Origin: CBDVBZ01 sp965372355
Lineage (GTDB): Bacteria > Krumholzibacteriota > Krumholzibacteriia > WVZY01
Reading direction: 5' to 3'
Assembly (NCBI GenBank): GCA_965372355.1
Contig: CBDVBZ010000056.1
Span: 1-21,492 of the forward strand
DNA: 21,492 bases
A program made the translations under genes and the position numbers. This document shows, in pieces, positions 1 through 7,027 of this stretch (positions are counted from its first letter, which is position 1; each line of letters begins with the position of its first letter). Under the pieces are notes generated by a model. That model did no database searches. It was not told the origin of the DNA and was given only the letters and a program-made list of their open reading frames with translations.

Positions 1-719
1 GTGTTGCGGATATCATCGATATCCTCGAACTCGTTCTCCGTCCGCAGCAGAAACTCCGATCCACGGTCACGGAGCCTGCCGCCAGACTGGTTGATGTTGT
101 CCTGGAGCAGCCGCATGCTCACCGTCGTAATCGGAATGCGAACGGCGGCGAGCTTTTTCTCATCGACAATGACCTGGATCTCCTCCTCCAGACCACCGAG
201 AACCTTGGCGCTGGCGACGCCGTCGAGTGACTCGAGCTCTTTCTTGATCGTGCGGTCCGCGATATAGCGCAGCCTGACAAGATTTTCGTCCCCAAAGACA
301 CCGAGACGGATGACGGGGTCGAGAGACGGATCGTAGCGAAGGATGACGGGCTGTTTTGCCTCCCTGGGCAACTCGATCAGGTCGACTTTCTCCCGCACAT
401 CGAGAGCCGCATAGTCCATTTCGGTGTTCCAAGAGAATTCCAGCGTGATCTCCGACATACCCGGTTTGGACACCGAGCTGATATGACGCAGACCGGCGAT
501 CACACCGACGGCTTCCTCCAACGGACGCGTGACAAAGCTCTCGACCTCGAGCGGCGCGGCATCCGGATACTCGGTTTGCACCGTCAGCGTGGGATAGGAA
601 ATCTCAGGGAGAAGCTTAAGATCGAGCCGGCCGAGCGACACCATTCCGAAAACGACCGTGGCGATGAATATCATGGCGATCGTAACCGGCCGCCCGATAG
701 AAAAACTGATGAGTTTCAC
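1..719 (-). CDS. RND-family efflux pump inner-membrane subunit, N-terminal part (gene runs off the left edge)
   Basis: About 239 N-terminal residues of a proton-driven RND exporter (AcrB/MdtB-like), which with an adaptor and an outer-membrane channel expels drugs or other amphiphiles. The protein opens with KLISFSIGRPVTIAM and a first membrane helix (about residues 11-31), followed by LLPEISYPTLTV and YPDAAPLEVESFVTRPLEEA, typical of the first porter subdomain. The start is GTG: an in-frame TAA lies two codons upstream and an AAAGGA ribosome site sits just before it. It lies 42 bp downstream of the adaptor gene, so the two are almost certainly one operon. Substrate cannot be told from this part; a full pump is about 1,000-1,050 residues. 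Confidence 0.93.
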   Translation of the reverse strand, partial: MKLISFSIGRPVTIAMIFIATVVFGMVSLGRLDLKLLPEISYPTLTVQTEYPDAAPLEVESFVTRPLEEAVGVIAGLRHISSVSKPGMSEITLEFSWNTEMDYAALDVREKVDLIELPREAKQPVILRYDPSLDPVIRLGVFGDENLVRLRYIADRTIKKELESLDGVASAKVLGGLEEEIQVIVDEKKLAAVRIPITTVSMRLLQDNINQSGGRLRDRGSEFLLRTENEFEDIDDIRN

Positions 720-761
720 AGATTATCCTTTTGGCTCCGCAGCCCACCGCCCAGAGCGTGA

Positions 762-1979
762 TCAGTTGGAAACCGACTCGTCATCGGTCTCGCCCTGTTT
801 GGTGAGATCATCCTGCATGTTCGGCTCCAGGACCTTGATCTTCGTTCCAGTCCGCAGCCCCCCGACCCCTACGACGACCACGCTGTCACCATTTTCGACA
901 CCATGCAAGACCTCGGCATAATCCTCGTCCTGGTAACCGAGCTGGACGGGTGACTTTCGAACCGTGTCTCCCTCAGCGACGAACACATAGAGTTCGCCCG
1001 CATCGGATACGATGCCACGCCGCGGAATGGTAAGCTTCGCCTGGCGCGTGTCCGTGATGATCTTGACGCGCGCGAAGCTGCCCGGTAGCGCGCTGGCGTG
1101 TGTCTCCGCGGTAACCTTCACCGTACCCGTTCTGTTGTCGACCTCCGGAGCAATCCGGACAATCTTCCCGTAGAATGGGTTGTCAGGATCGCTGTCCGGC
1201 TCAACCGATACCTTCTGCCCAACCCTGATCTCCGATATTTCGTTCTCTGGAAGATACATCCGGATGAGAAGCGGGTCGGGATCGGCAAGCTGAAAGGCCT
1301 GGCTTGCGACGTTGAGATTTTGACCGAGTTCAATATAGCGGCGTGTGACAACGCCGCCGAACGGAGCTTTTATCTTGGTGTACTCGTATCGTACCGCTGC
1401 CGCGGCTTGTCTGTTCTTTGCGAGTTCGTACTGGTACTTCGCATCCGAGTACTCCTTGTTACTTATGAGTGACTCGTTGTGCATCGACTCAATGCGAGCG
1501 AACTCGCGCTCTTGCTGCTCCATGTTGATTCTGGCCTCGTCGAGCGCGATTTTGATCTCGCTGTCCTCCAACTCGCACAGAAGATCACCCTTCTTGACAT
1601 GCGCCCCTTCCTCAACGTGAAGTTTGCTTACCTCACCGGCGATCTTTGCCAGGACATCAACCTTGCGCTCGGGCTCGAGCGTGGCGGTCGTGTAGTAGTA
1701 AGCAGATATCCGACGGGGATTCACCAGCGCCACCTCGATCGGCACCGGATCGGGCTCCTTCTTCTCGTCACCCTCCTCGCCGTCCTTCGACTTGGTGTCG
1801 GCCTCGGCCAGCGTACTGTCTGCGAGGCTGTCTGCAACGACCGTGCTGTCCAAGCGGGAGGACTGCCTGGCCGCCATGCCCTGGTTGGACGATCGTTTGG
1901 CGAAGTAACCCCCTGTCAATGCAACGACTACGATAACTATAATAATCCCCCACAACCCCTTTTTGCGAAGTCGAGCCAT
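762..1979 (-). CDS. RND efflux periplasmic adaptor (membrane fusion protein), 405 aa
   Basis: Adaptor that bridges the inner-membrane RND pump and an outer-membrane channel. Seen: one N-terminal membrane anchor (about residues 9-25), a polar linker rich in S, D, E and K (about 31-78), a first lipoyl half (about 105-137, with HVEEGAHVKKGDLL), a coiled-coil hairpin (about 138-200), the second lipoyl half with KIKAPFGGVV (202-210), then beta-barrel and membrane-proximal domains. No lipobox cysteine, so it is held by the helix rather than by lipid. Immediately upstream of the pump gene; no outer-membrane factor gene is in the window. The acidic linker of nearly 50 residues is longer than in AcrA-type adaptors. 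Family assignment is secure; substrate unknown. Confidence 0.95.
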   Translation of the reverse strand: MARLRKKGLWGIIIVIVVVALTGGYFAKRSSNQGMAARQSSRLDSTVVADSLADSTLAEADTKSKDGEEGDEKKEPDPVPIEVALVNPRRISAYYYTTATLEPERKVDVLAKIAGEVSKLHVEEGAHVKKGDLLCELEDSEIKIALDEARINMEQQEREFARIESMHNESLISNKEYSDAKYQYELAKNRQAAAAVRYEYTKIKAPFGGVVTRRYIELGQNLNVASQAFQLADPDPLLIRMYLPENEISEIRVGQKVSVEPDSDPDNPFYGKIVRIAPEVDNRTGTVKVTAETHASALPGSFARVKIITDTRQAKLTIPRRGIVSDAGELYVFVAEGDTVRKSPVQLGYQDEDYAEVLHGVENGDSVVVVGVGGLRTGTKIKVLEPNMQDDLTKQGETDDESVSN

Positions 1980-2063
1980 TCTCTCTCCTATTCCAGCCCG
2001 TTAGTGGTAGGTACTGAACCTATTACGTGACGAGGGGGGTAAAAGTTTCACTCCCGGCACCAC

Positions 2064-2088
2064 CCGGCGCGCAATTATGCCGCGCCGG
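2064..2088. promoter_or_regulatory. Operator-like perfect palindrome upstream of the efflux operon
   Basis: Perfect 8-bp arms, CCGGCGCG (2064-2071) and CGCGCCGG (2081-2088), separated by 9 bp. The AT-rich spacer holds the predicted -10 box of the efflux adaptor gene (2074-2079, minus strand). Dyad symmetry centred on a -10 box is the usual layout for repression of efflux operons by TetR- or MarR-type regulators, but no regulator gene lies in the window. Function is inferred; a DNA or RNA hairpin is the alternative. Confidence 0.45.
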
Positions 2089-2101
2089 ATCAAACCTACA
2101 A
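2074..2101 (-). promoter_or_regulatory. Predicted sigma-70-type promoter of the efflux operon
   Basis: On the minus strand, TTGTAG (2096-2101) as -35, a 16-bp spacer, and CATAAT (2074-2079) as -10. The -10 matches consensus at five of six positions; the -35 is weaker. It would give a leader of roughly 90 nt before the adaptor ATG at 1979. Confidence 0.35.
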
Positions 2102-2148
2102 GCCTAATGTTTTCAACGTGTTTTGTGGCACGCCGACGAAGAAATCCG

Positions 2149-2178
2149 TTGCGGCGGGGCGATGCCAATGTGTATGTT
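2149..2178 (+). promoter_or_regulatory. Possible promoter of the rhomboid-MATE operon
   Basis: TTGCGG (2149-2154), an 18-bp spacer and TATGTT (2173-2178). The boxes are imperfect, but this lies directly upstream of the rhomboid ribosome site (GAGAGGTG, about 2186-2193) and start at 2204. Spacing equals that of the better aspartokinase promoter in this window. Weak evidence. Confidence 0.28.
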
Positions 2179-2203
2179 AGACCACGAGAGGTGATACAAC
2201 ATT

Positions 2204-3001
2204 ATGCGCTACAACGCAAGCTTCCAGCGGCGGCCCGGCTGGCGCAACTATATCTCGAATAACATCGTCAACAAGATCATCGTCGCCAACGTGATCGTCT
2301 TCCTGCTGCAGGTGATATTTCGCCCGCAGTTCACCAGCATCTTCGCGTTGACGCCACGCGCCGTCGTCCACGATTTCTACTTCTGGCAGCTTCTGACCTA
2401 CATGTTTCTGCACGGTGGGTTTTTCCACCTGTTCATCAACATGTTGATTACGTGGTTTTTTGGCAGTGCGCTGGCAACCGTTTGGGGGAGTCAGAAGTTT
2501 CTCAAGTACTATCTCACGTGCGGCCTCGGTGGCGGGATATTCTTCATGATCTTCAACTTCAACGGCTTTGTCGTGGGAGCGAGTGGGGCCGTTTTTGGAT
2601 TGTACGTCGCGTATGCGATTCTCTTTCCGAACAACCGTGTCTACATCTACTTTCTCTTTCCGGTCAAAGCGAAATACTTCGTTACGTTCATAGCACTTTT
2701 TCAGCTGGCACACGGCGTCTCGGGACCGAGCGGCATAGCCTACTTTGCGCATCTCGGTGGGATGGCGGCCGGTTTGCTCTTCTTCAGCAGGGAAATCGCG
2801 AACATGAAATCCTGGCGGCGCGTCAGCGGTTTTCTGGGCAACCACAAACAGACGCGTCGCGAAGGACACGAAGGTCAGGACATCGCAAAGATCGACTCGA
2901 TCCTCGATAAGATTGCATCCAAGGGGTACGAGAACCTCAGTACCACCGAGAAGAGAATCCTCGAGAACTATAGCCGCAAACACAAGGAAGACTCCGAATA
3001 A
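2204..3001 (+). CDS. Rhomboid-family intramembrane serine protease, 265 aa
   Basis: Polytopic membrane protease that cuts substrates inside or near the bilayer with a Ser-His dyad. Seen: the HxxxN motif (H75, N79) after the first core helix, the catalytic GASG motif with S127, and the catalytic H183 in YFAHLGGMAAG on the last core helix. The hydrophilic C-terminal tail (about residues 223-265, with KIDSILDKIASKGYENLS) matches the DUF6576-type tail common on rhomboids of the Bacteroidota/FCB side. A GAGAGGTG ribosome site precedes the ATG. The stop codon overlaps the likely start of the MATE gene, so the two are probably translationally coupled. Substrate unknown. The dyad is complete, so an active enzyme rather than a pseudoprotease is expected. 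Confidence 0.95.
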   Translation: MRYNASFQRRPGWRNYISNNIVNKIIVANVIVFLLQVIFRPQFTSIFALTPRAVVHDFYFWQLLTYMFLHGGFFHLFINMLITWFFGSALATVWGSQKFLKYYLTCGLGGGIFFMIFNFNGFVVGASGAVFGLYVAYAILFPNNRVYIYFLFPVKAKYFVTFIALFQLAHGVSGPSGIAYFAHLGGMAAGLLFFSREIANMKSWRRVSGFLGNHKQTRREGHEGQDIAKIDSILDKIASKGYENLSTTEKRILENYSRKHKEDSE

Positions 3002-4380
3002 AAACCAGCGTCCCCCTCTCCAATCCTGACGCGGGTTCCTGCCGGGAATCGTGGAATCTCGCCTATCCCGCCATCGCGACAATGGTCTCCCAGACCGTTA
3101 TGTGGACCGTCGACTCCGCCATGGTCGGCCACATCGGCAAGGTCGAGCTGGCGGCGGTCGGATTGGGTGGGCTGATGGTTTTCACGCTCTACTCCTTCTT
3201 CATCGGTCTGAGCTACAGCCTCAGCCCGTTTGTCGCGCAGAGTTGTGGCGCGCGGCGCTATACGGACTGCGCCGTATACATGTGGCATGGTTTGTACCTT
3301 GGGATCGCTTCGGGTCTGGCTCTTCTCGTCATCCGTCAATTCAATCCGTGGACGATTGACCTTCTCGGACCCGCCCCTGAGGTCAGACAACTCGCCGTCG
3401 GTTACACCGGCATCCGGATGCTGAGCGCGCCTTTCTTTATCATCCACTACTACTTCTCAAACTTCTTTCGCGGCATCGGCAACACACGGTCACCGATGAA
3501 GGTTGCGATCGTCGCAAACATCACCAACATCGTTCTGGATTACTTTCTGATTTTTGGGAAAGGCCCCTTTCCCGAGCTGGGTGTCGAGGGGGCCGCCTGG
3601 GCCACGTTCTGTGCGAACTTGCTGTCGGCCGGCATTCTTGGCGTCATAGCTTTTAGTGCCGTGTACCGTTCGAAATACGAGACCCACCGACACTGGAGAA
3701 TAAACCCGGATAAGATCCTGGGGCTCCTCAGAACCGGGTTGCCGATTGGCGTGCATTATGTTCTCGATATCGGGAGCTTTCTCGTCTTCTCCGCGTATGT
3801 CGGACGCATGGGCACGGAGCAGCTTGCCGCCAACCAGATCATCATCCAGATCCTCGCGCTGTCCTTTATGCCCTGCACCGGGTTTTCTGTGGCGGCAACA
3901 ACGCTGATGGGTCAGTATATTGGTGCGGGATATCAAAACCTGGCGAAGAAAAGCGCCTACAGCACGCTCAAGCTGGGGTTGATTTTCACGGGCGTTATCG
4001 CCGTCATCTATCTGGTTCTTTCCGAACAGCTCGTTCGAATCTTCAACGATGACCCGGTTGTGGTCTCGTTTGGGAAACGAATTATTCTCCTCGCCGCGAT
4101 ATTCCAGTTCTTTGACGGCGTGCAGATCGTGGTGAGCGGAGCGCTCAGGGGGGCGGGTGATACCAGGTTTCCGATGATACTCGCGCTCGGCGGCGGTTGG
4201 TTCTTGTTTTTGCCACTCGCCTATGTTTTCGGAACGGTCCTGGGCGGCGGCGTCGTGGGAGCGTGGGTGGGCGCGACGGGCTACGCCGTGTTGCTCGGCG
4301 TCGGTATGTTCATAAGGCTGAAAACGGATGCGTGGAGGCACATCACGTTGGAGCCGGCGCAGACGGCGGAAGCGTCCTAG
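2998..4380 (+). CDS. MATE-family multidrug/cation antiporter, probably 460 aa with a non-canonical ATA start
   Basis: Na+- or H+-coupled exporter of the MATE (NorM/DinF-like) family with twelve predicted membrane helices in two homologous halves. Landmarks: DSAMVGHIG near the start, RGIGNTRSPMK in the first half and the matching RGAGDTRFPM in the second. MATE homology (RESWNLAYPAIATM) starts upstream of the first ATG at 3082, which would cut through helix 1. The frame is open back to 2974, yet holds no ATG, GTG or TTG before 3082. An ATA at 2998-3000 overlaps the rhomboid TAA and has AAGGA (2984-2988) nine bases before it; starting there adds 28 residues and gives normal MATE length. Conservative start: 3082 (432 aa). 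Ends in a CTAG shared with the convergent neighbour. Confidence 0.9.
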   Translation: MKTSVPLSNPDAGSCRESWNLAYPAIATMVSQTVMWTVDSAMVGHIGKVELAAVGLGGLMVFTLYSFFIGLSYSLSPFVAQSCGARRYTDCAVYMWHGLYLGIASGLALLVIRQFNPWTIDLLGPAPEVRQLAVGYTGIRMLSAPFFIIHYYFSNFFRGIGNTRSPMKVAIVANITNIVLDYFLIFGKGPFPELGVEGAAWATFCANLLSAGILGVIAFSAVYRSKYETHRHWRINPDKILGLLRTGLPIGVHYVLDIGSFLVFSAYVGRMGTEQLAANQIIIQILALSFMPCTGFSVAATTLMGQYIGAGYQNLAKKSAYSTLKLGLIFTGVIAVIYLVLSEQLVRIFNDDPVVVSFGKRIILLAAIFQFFDGVQIVVSGALRGAGDTRFPMILALGGGWFLFLPLAYVFGTVLGGGVVGAWVGATGYAVLLGVGMFIRLKTDAWRHITLEPAQTAEAS

Positions 4381-4895
4381 GTGTGAACGAGAATCTGCTT
4401 CGACAGTGCCCCATCCATCGCACGCGCCTCATCCTCGCTCAGCTCACGTGACGGCACTCCCTTGTCGATCGTCGCCGCGTAGCTCCGCGGAGACCTCTGG
4501 CTAAACAGATACGTGATCAGGATGCCATCCTTATGTTCGTTCAACATGCACATGGAGTAACTTTGCGTGCCCCTGACGTCTTCGAACGCATCGTAACGAA
4601 CGAGTCCTACGTGTTTGACAAACAATCTGCTGTTGTCGATGTGTGCTGCAACCCTCGCTTCCAGGGCCGACAAACCGGCTCCTGTCTGCTCGGTCGTCTG
4701 CAGGACCGCCTGCAGAACCTGAGAGGCGTCTCCACCGCGCACTCGGACCCGCGCAAACGGACGCACGGCCGAGCGAAGCTTGACGAGCAGCACCACGGCC
4801 ATCAACGCCGACACAACGCCCAACGCCAGCGCGACCAGCAGATACACACCCGCGTGCGCGGATAGATGCGCAATCATCTGTTCCCAGAAACTCAT
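4377..4895 (-). CDS. DUF4446 family membrane-anchored protein, 172 aa
   Basis: Small protein of unknown function. One N-terminal membrane helix (about residues 16-40), then a soluble cytoplasmic-type domain. The conserved part, VGLVRYDAFEDVRGTQSYSMCMLNE followed by GILITYLFSQRSPRSYA and a C-terminal LSEDEARA, is the signature I associate with DUF4446, a family often found near chromosome-partition genes in Firmicutes; no such genes are here. Its TAG stop lies inside the CTAG (4377-4380) that also carries the MATE stop. The ribosome site is only a G-run and is not strong. Confidence 0.82.
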   Translation of the reverse strand: MSFWEQMIAHLSAHAGVYLLVALALGVVSALMAVVLLVKLRSAVRPFARVRVRGGDASQVLQAVLQTTEQTGAGLSALEARVAAHIDNSRLFVKHVGLVRYDAFEDVRGTQSYSMCMLNEHKDGILITYLFSQRSPRSYAATIDKGVPSRELSEDEARAMDGALSKQILVHT

Positions 4896-4928
4896 TCTGA
4901 CGACCCCCCGTTTGGCAATCTTGTGAGC

Positions 4929-5121
4929 GAGCGAGTGAGGCTCTTCCTAGGGACCCTTGCTCCACTTCGCTCCCTTCCAGGACAAGCGGCTAACCGCGTC
5001 GCGCTCGCTGTGGCGTCGCGCTCAACGTGGCGCCTCCGGCGCCACTGCGGTGGATCCTCGCTCGCCTGTCCTCTGAAAGAGGGTTCCCGCGAAGGGATCC
5101 GACGGAAAACCTCACTCGCTC
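4929..5121. repeat. Inverted-repeat-bounded intergenic element, 193 bp
   Basis: The gap between the DUF4139 and DUF4446 genes (4896-5129) holds no credible coding frame. It is bounded by perfect 12-bp inverted arms: GAGCGAGTGAGG (4929-4940) and CCTCACTCGCTC (5110-5121). The similarity continues imperfectly inward; for example AGGACAAGCG (4979-4988) faces CGCCTGTCCT (5063-5072) with one mismatch. Together they could form a long imperfect hairpin. Further inside is an 11-bp direct repeat GCGTCGCGCTC (4996-5006 and 5013-5023). It could be a MITE-like remnant, a structured RNA or a transcription barrier between the two genes. No target-site duplication was recognised. Confidence 0.6.
5027..5045. 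repeat. Perfect GC-rich hairpin inside the intergenic element
   Basis: GTGGCGCC (5027-5034), loop TCC, GGCGCCAC (5038-5045): an 8-bp all-paired stem with a 3-base loop, at the apex of the larger inverted repeat. No T-run follows on either strand, so it is not a standard intrinsic terminator. Confidence 0.6.
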
Positions 5122-5129
5122 CTTTCACT

Positions 5130-6620
5130 CTAGTATCGAATACGAACGGAGTAAGTCAGCTCCGTCGATCCTTTCGTCTGGACGGGGACATCGAAGCGCA
5201 CCCGGTTCGACGACTCTTTCTCGAACTTGTGTGAGTTCGTTGTCACTTCCCAGTCGCCGGGGATCACCTCCACGACCGAGACAACGACGTCCTCTTCCTT
5301 GTGATTGCGGATCTCGACCTTGTACGATGACTCGTACAGATGGCCGCTCTGCAAAACTCTAAAACTCGTCTGTACCCGCTCCCCGACGATGTCAAACGCC
5401 TCGCCGACCTTAACACGTACGATTTCGTCTTCTGGTGTGTGGTCGATCGCATCCTCACCGATGAACTGTAGCGACTCGTCGTCGTCCTTCTTGTATACCC
5501 TAATCACGCCTTTAGGCAAGGGCATACCGAGTTTGTTGTCCTTTGAGTTCTCCAGTGCAAGAAATACGCCGACTTTTGTTTGCTTGTCCGGACCCGACAT
5601 CGCGCTAAACCAGTACGGATACCGGCCCTCGTAAACGTATGTCTTTTTTACGCCAACGCCCTCGGCATCAAGCAGGCTGATCTGCTTCATCTGGTTGTCC
5701 TTGATCGTGCTCTTGCGCTGGAGCGTGTATAAATGGTATTCGAAGAATGCCTTTTCAACAAACTGCTCCGACGATTTGGCCGCGCCCATCACCAACATTT
5801 CCCTGCGACGGTCGATGCGTTCGTACTCCCTGGGTGCGCGATGAACATCACCGGCAACAAGCTTTATCGACGCGTCCTTGTAGGTCGCACCGCTCTTGTT
5901 ATCGATCGTCACCCAACCGGACACATCGACCTTCTTGTCGTCCTTCGACAGCGCCATCACATAGTTGGCCTTCCAGCCGATACCGCCGGTTAGATAGCTC
6001 GCCTCGACGGTGTGCTCCGAGCGGCCGGACTCGAGCATCCACAACAGGGTTGGTTTGGATATGAGTCCCTCCGGGAGCACCGGCAGCACAACACGGCCCG
6101 GGGGATTAACGGCGATCTTCCCGTCCATCTCGTAGACATAGCCACCCTGGTTGCCGATCAGTTTCGCTGAAACCGTGATCTCCTTGTCCTCTCTCATAAA
6201 CACGAACTCGAGATCCTGGCCCAGATACTTCTCCATGAGCTTGGCAGGGCTGATCAGGTCGTACTCGAAGTTCTGTTCGAGAACGGCCAGCTGGTTGGGA
6301 TGATTCAGCGATCGAATGAGCACGCTGGTTGGGTCGATCCGGGCGGCAACCCCCTCGAACCGGAGATCGACGATGCCGCGATCGACCTTGAGACTTCTCA
6401 CATCCTTGACCAGACCGAGATCGTTGTTGTATACGGTCAGGCTGAGTTCTTTCTGATCAGCCGGCGTGCTCGAGTGCTTGTCGGCGTTCGCCGCCACGGC
6501 AACCGAAGCGAACGTCATCAGAATACACACAGCGATCGCAACACAGAAAGCCGGCCCCGCTGCGGACGGGCCGGACTCGGCAGACGGATACGTGAGGAAT
6601 GATCGAATGCAGTTCTGCAT
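5130..6620 (-). CDS. Exported DUF4139 domain protein, 496 aa
   Basis: Protein of unknown function with a predicted signal peptide: a long polar N-region, a hydrophobic core (about residues 24-43) and likely cleavage after AVA near residue 43. The remainder matches the DUF4139 pattern: LTVYNNDLGLVKDVR after the signal, ASYLTGGIGWKANYVM and WVTIDNKSGATYKDASIKLVAGDV in the middle, and a C-terminal beta-rich part ending ELTYSVRIRY. Family members resemble the mucoidy inhibitor A type; a surface or periplasmic beta-sandwich is expected. I choose the ATG at 6620 because AGAGGTGG lies five bases before it; a GTG at 6629 falls inside that ribosome site. No lipobox. Upstream lies a 299-bp gap with direct repeats. 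Confidence 0.85.
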   Translation of the reverse strand: MQNCIRSFLTYPSAESGPSAAGPAFCVAIAVCILMTFASVAVAANADKHSSTPADQKELSLTVYNNDLGLVKDVRSLKVDRGIVDLRFEGVAARIDPTSVLIRSLNHPNQLAVLEQNFEYDLISPAKLMEKYLGQDLEFVFMREDKEITVSAKLIGNQGGYVYEMDGKIAVNPPGRVVLPVLPEGLISKPTLLWMLESGRSEHTVEASYLTGGIGWKANYVMALSKDDKKVDVSGWVTIDNKSGATYKDASIKLVAGDVHRAPREYERIDRRREMLVMGAAKSSEQFVEKAFFEYHLYTLQRKSTIKDNQMKQISLLDAEGVGVKKTYVYEGRYPYWFSAMSGPDKQTKVGVFLALENSKDNKLGMPLPKGVIRVYKKDDDESLQFIGEDAIDHTPEDEIVRVKVGEAFDIVGERVQTSFRVLQSGHLYESSYKVEIRNHKEEDVVVSVVEVIPGDWEVTTNSHKFEKESSNRVRFDVPVQTKGSTELTYSVRIRY

Positions 6621-6919
6621 GGTTACCACCTCTTTGTGTAAACGAACCTGAATTCACCGATCTCGGCTGTGATGGCAATCACCACATCCGTGCGGGTCGA
6701 CGCACATCCGTGTCGGACGGCCGCTCCGACCGGCGTGAGCAGTGCGGTCATGACGTCAGCACCACTCATGGTCTTATACGCGGTCATCGCTCGTGGAATT
6801 CCCGTTGTTTGCTGGATATCGCTGCGGTCATCGGCTAGATGGTGCCCGTAGGAAGGTGTGCGGCCGCCGCGAAGTCTGGAAAAAATCTTACTGGTATGCG
6901 AGGTTTATCGGAATCGGAT
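6621..6919. other. Non-coding gap between tRNA-Leu and the DUF4139 gene
   Basis: 299 bp with no credible gene. Small open frames on both strands have no ribosome site or recognisable protein. It should hold the end of the secG-tRNA transcript and the DUF4139 promoter. A run of six A (6880-6885, T-run on the minus strand) lies about 35 bp past the tRNA, but without a convincing stem before it. Direct repeats are listed separately. Confidence 0.6.
6683..6712. repeat. Two 10-bp direct repeats spaced 20 bp, upstream of the DUF4139 gene
   Basis: CACATCCGTG occurs exactly at 6683-6692 and 6703-6712. The 20-bp period puts both copies on nearly the same face of the helix, as for a dimeric or tandem activator or response-regulator site. 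They lie 63-92 bp upstream of the chosen DUF4139 start (6620), a normal place for an activator. Function is inferred. Confidence 0.4.
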
Positions 6920-7006
6920 TGGTGCCGAGGGCGGGACTCGAACCCGCACAGACCGAAGTCTACTGCCCCCTCAAGACAGCGTGTCTACCAGTTTCACCAC
7001 CTCGGC
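6920..7006 (-). tRNA. tRNA-Leu (anticodon GAG)
   Basis: Reads leftward as a class II tRNA. The acceptor stem GCCGAGG pairs with CCTCGGC, the D arm contains AAACTGGTAGA, and the anticodon stem CTGTC/GGCAG encloses loop TTGAGGG, giving anticodon GAG at 6970-6972 (reads CUC/CUU Leu codons). A long variable arm (TAGACTTCGGTCT) and T arm GCGGG-TTCGAGT-CCCGC follow. The 3' CCA is encoded (6920-6922). It begins 21 bp after the secG stop and is very likely cut from the secG transcript. The same secG then tRNA-Leu(GAG) order occurs in Escherichia coli (leuU). Confidence 0.97.
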
Positions 7007-7027
7007 GTCTGTTCTGTGATCGAACCT

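Noticed and set aside
3051..3359. GTG-started frame overlapping the start of the MATE gene
   Set aside because: Different frame from the MATE protein and no recognisable product; it would need a frameshift within a few codons to serve as the MATE start.
6880..6885. A6 run as terminator of the secG-tRNA transcript
   Set aside because: No convincing stem directly precedes the T-run on the minus strand.
6920..7006. tRNA-Leu as an integration site
   Set aside because: No integrase, no duplicated tRNA 3' end and only housekeeping genes on either side.
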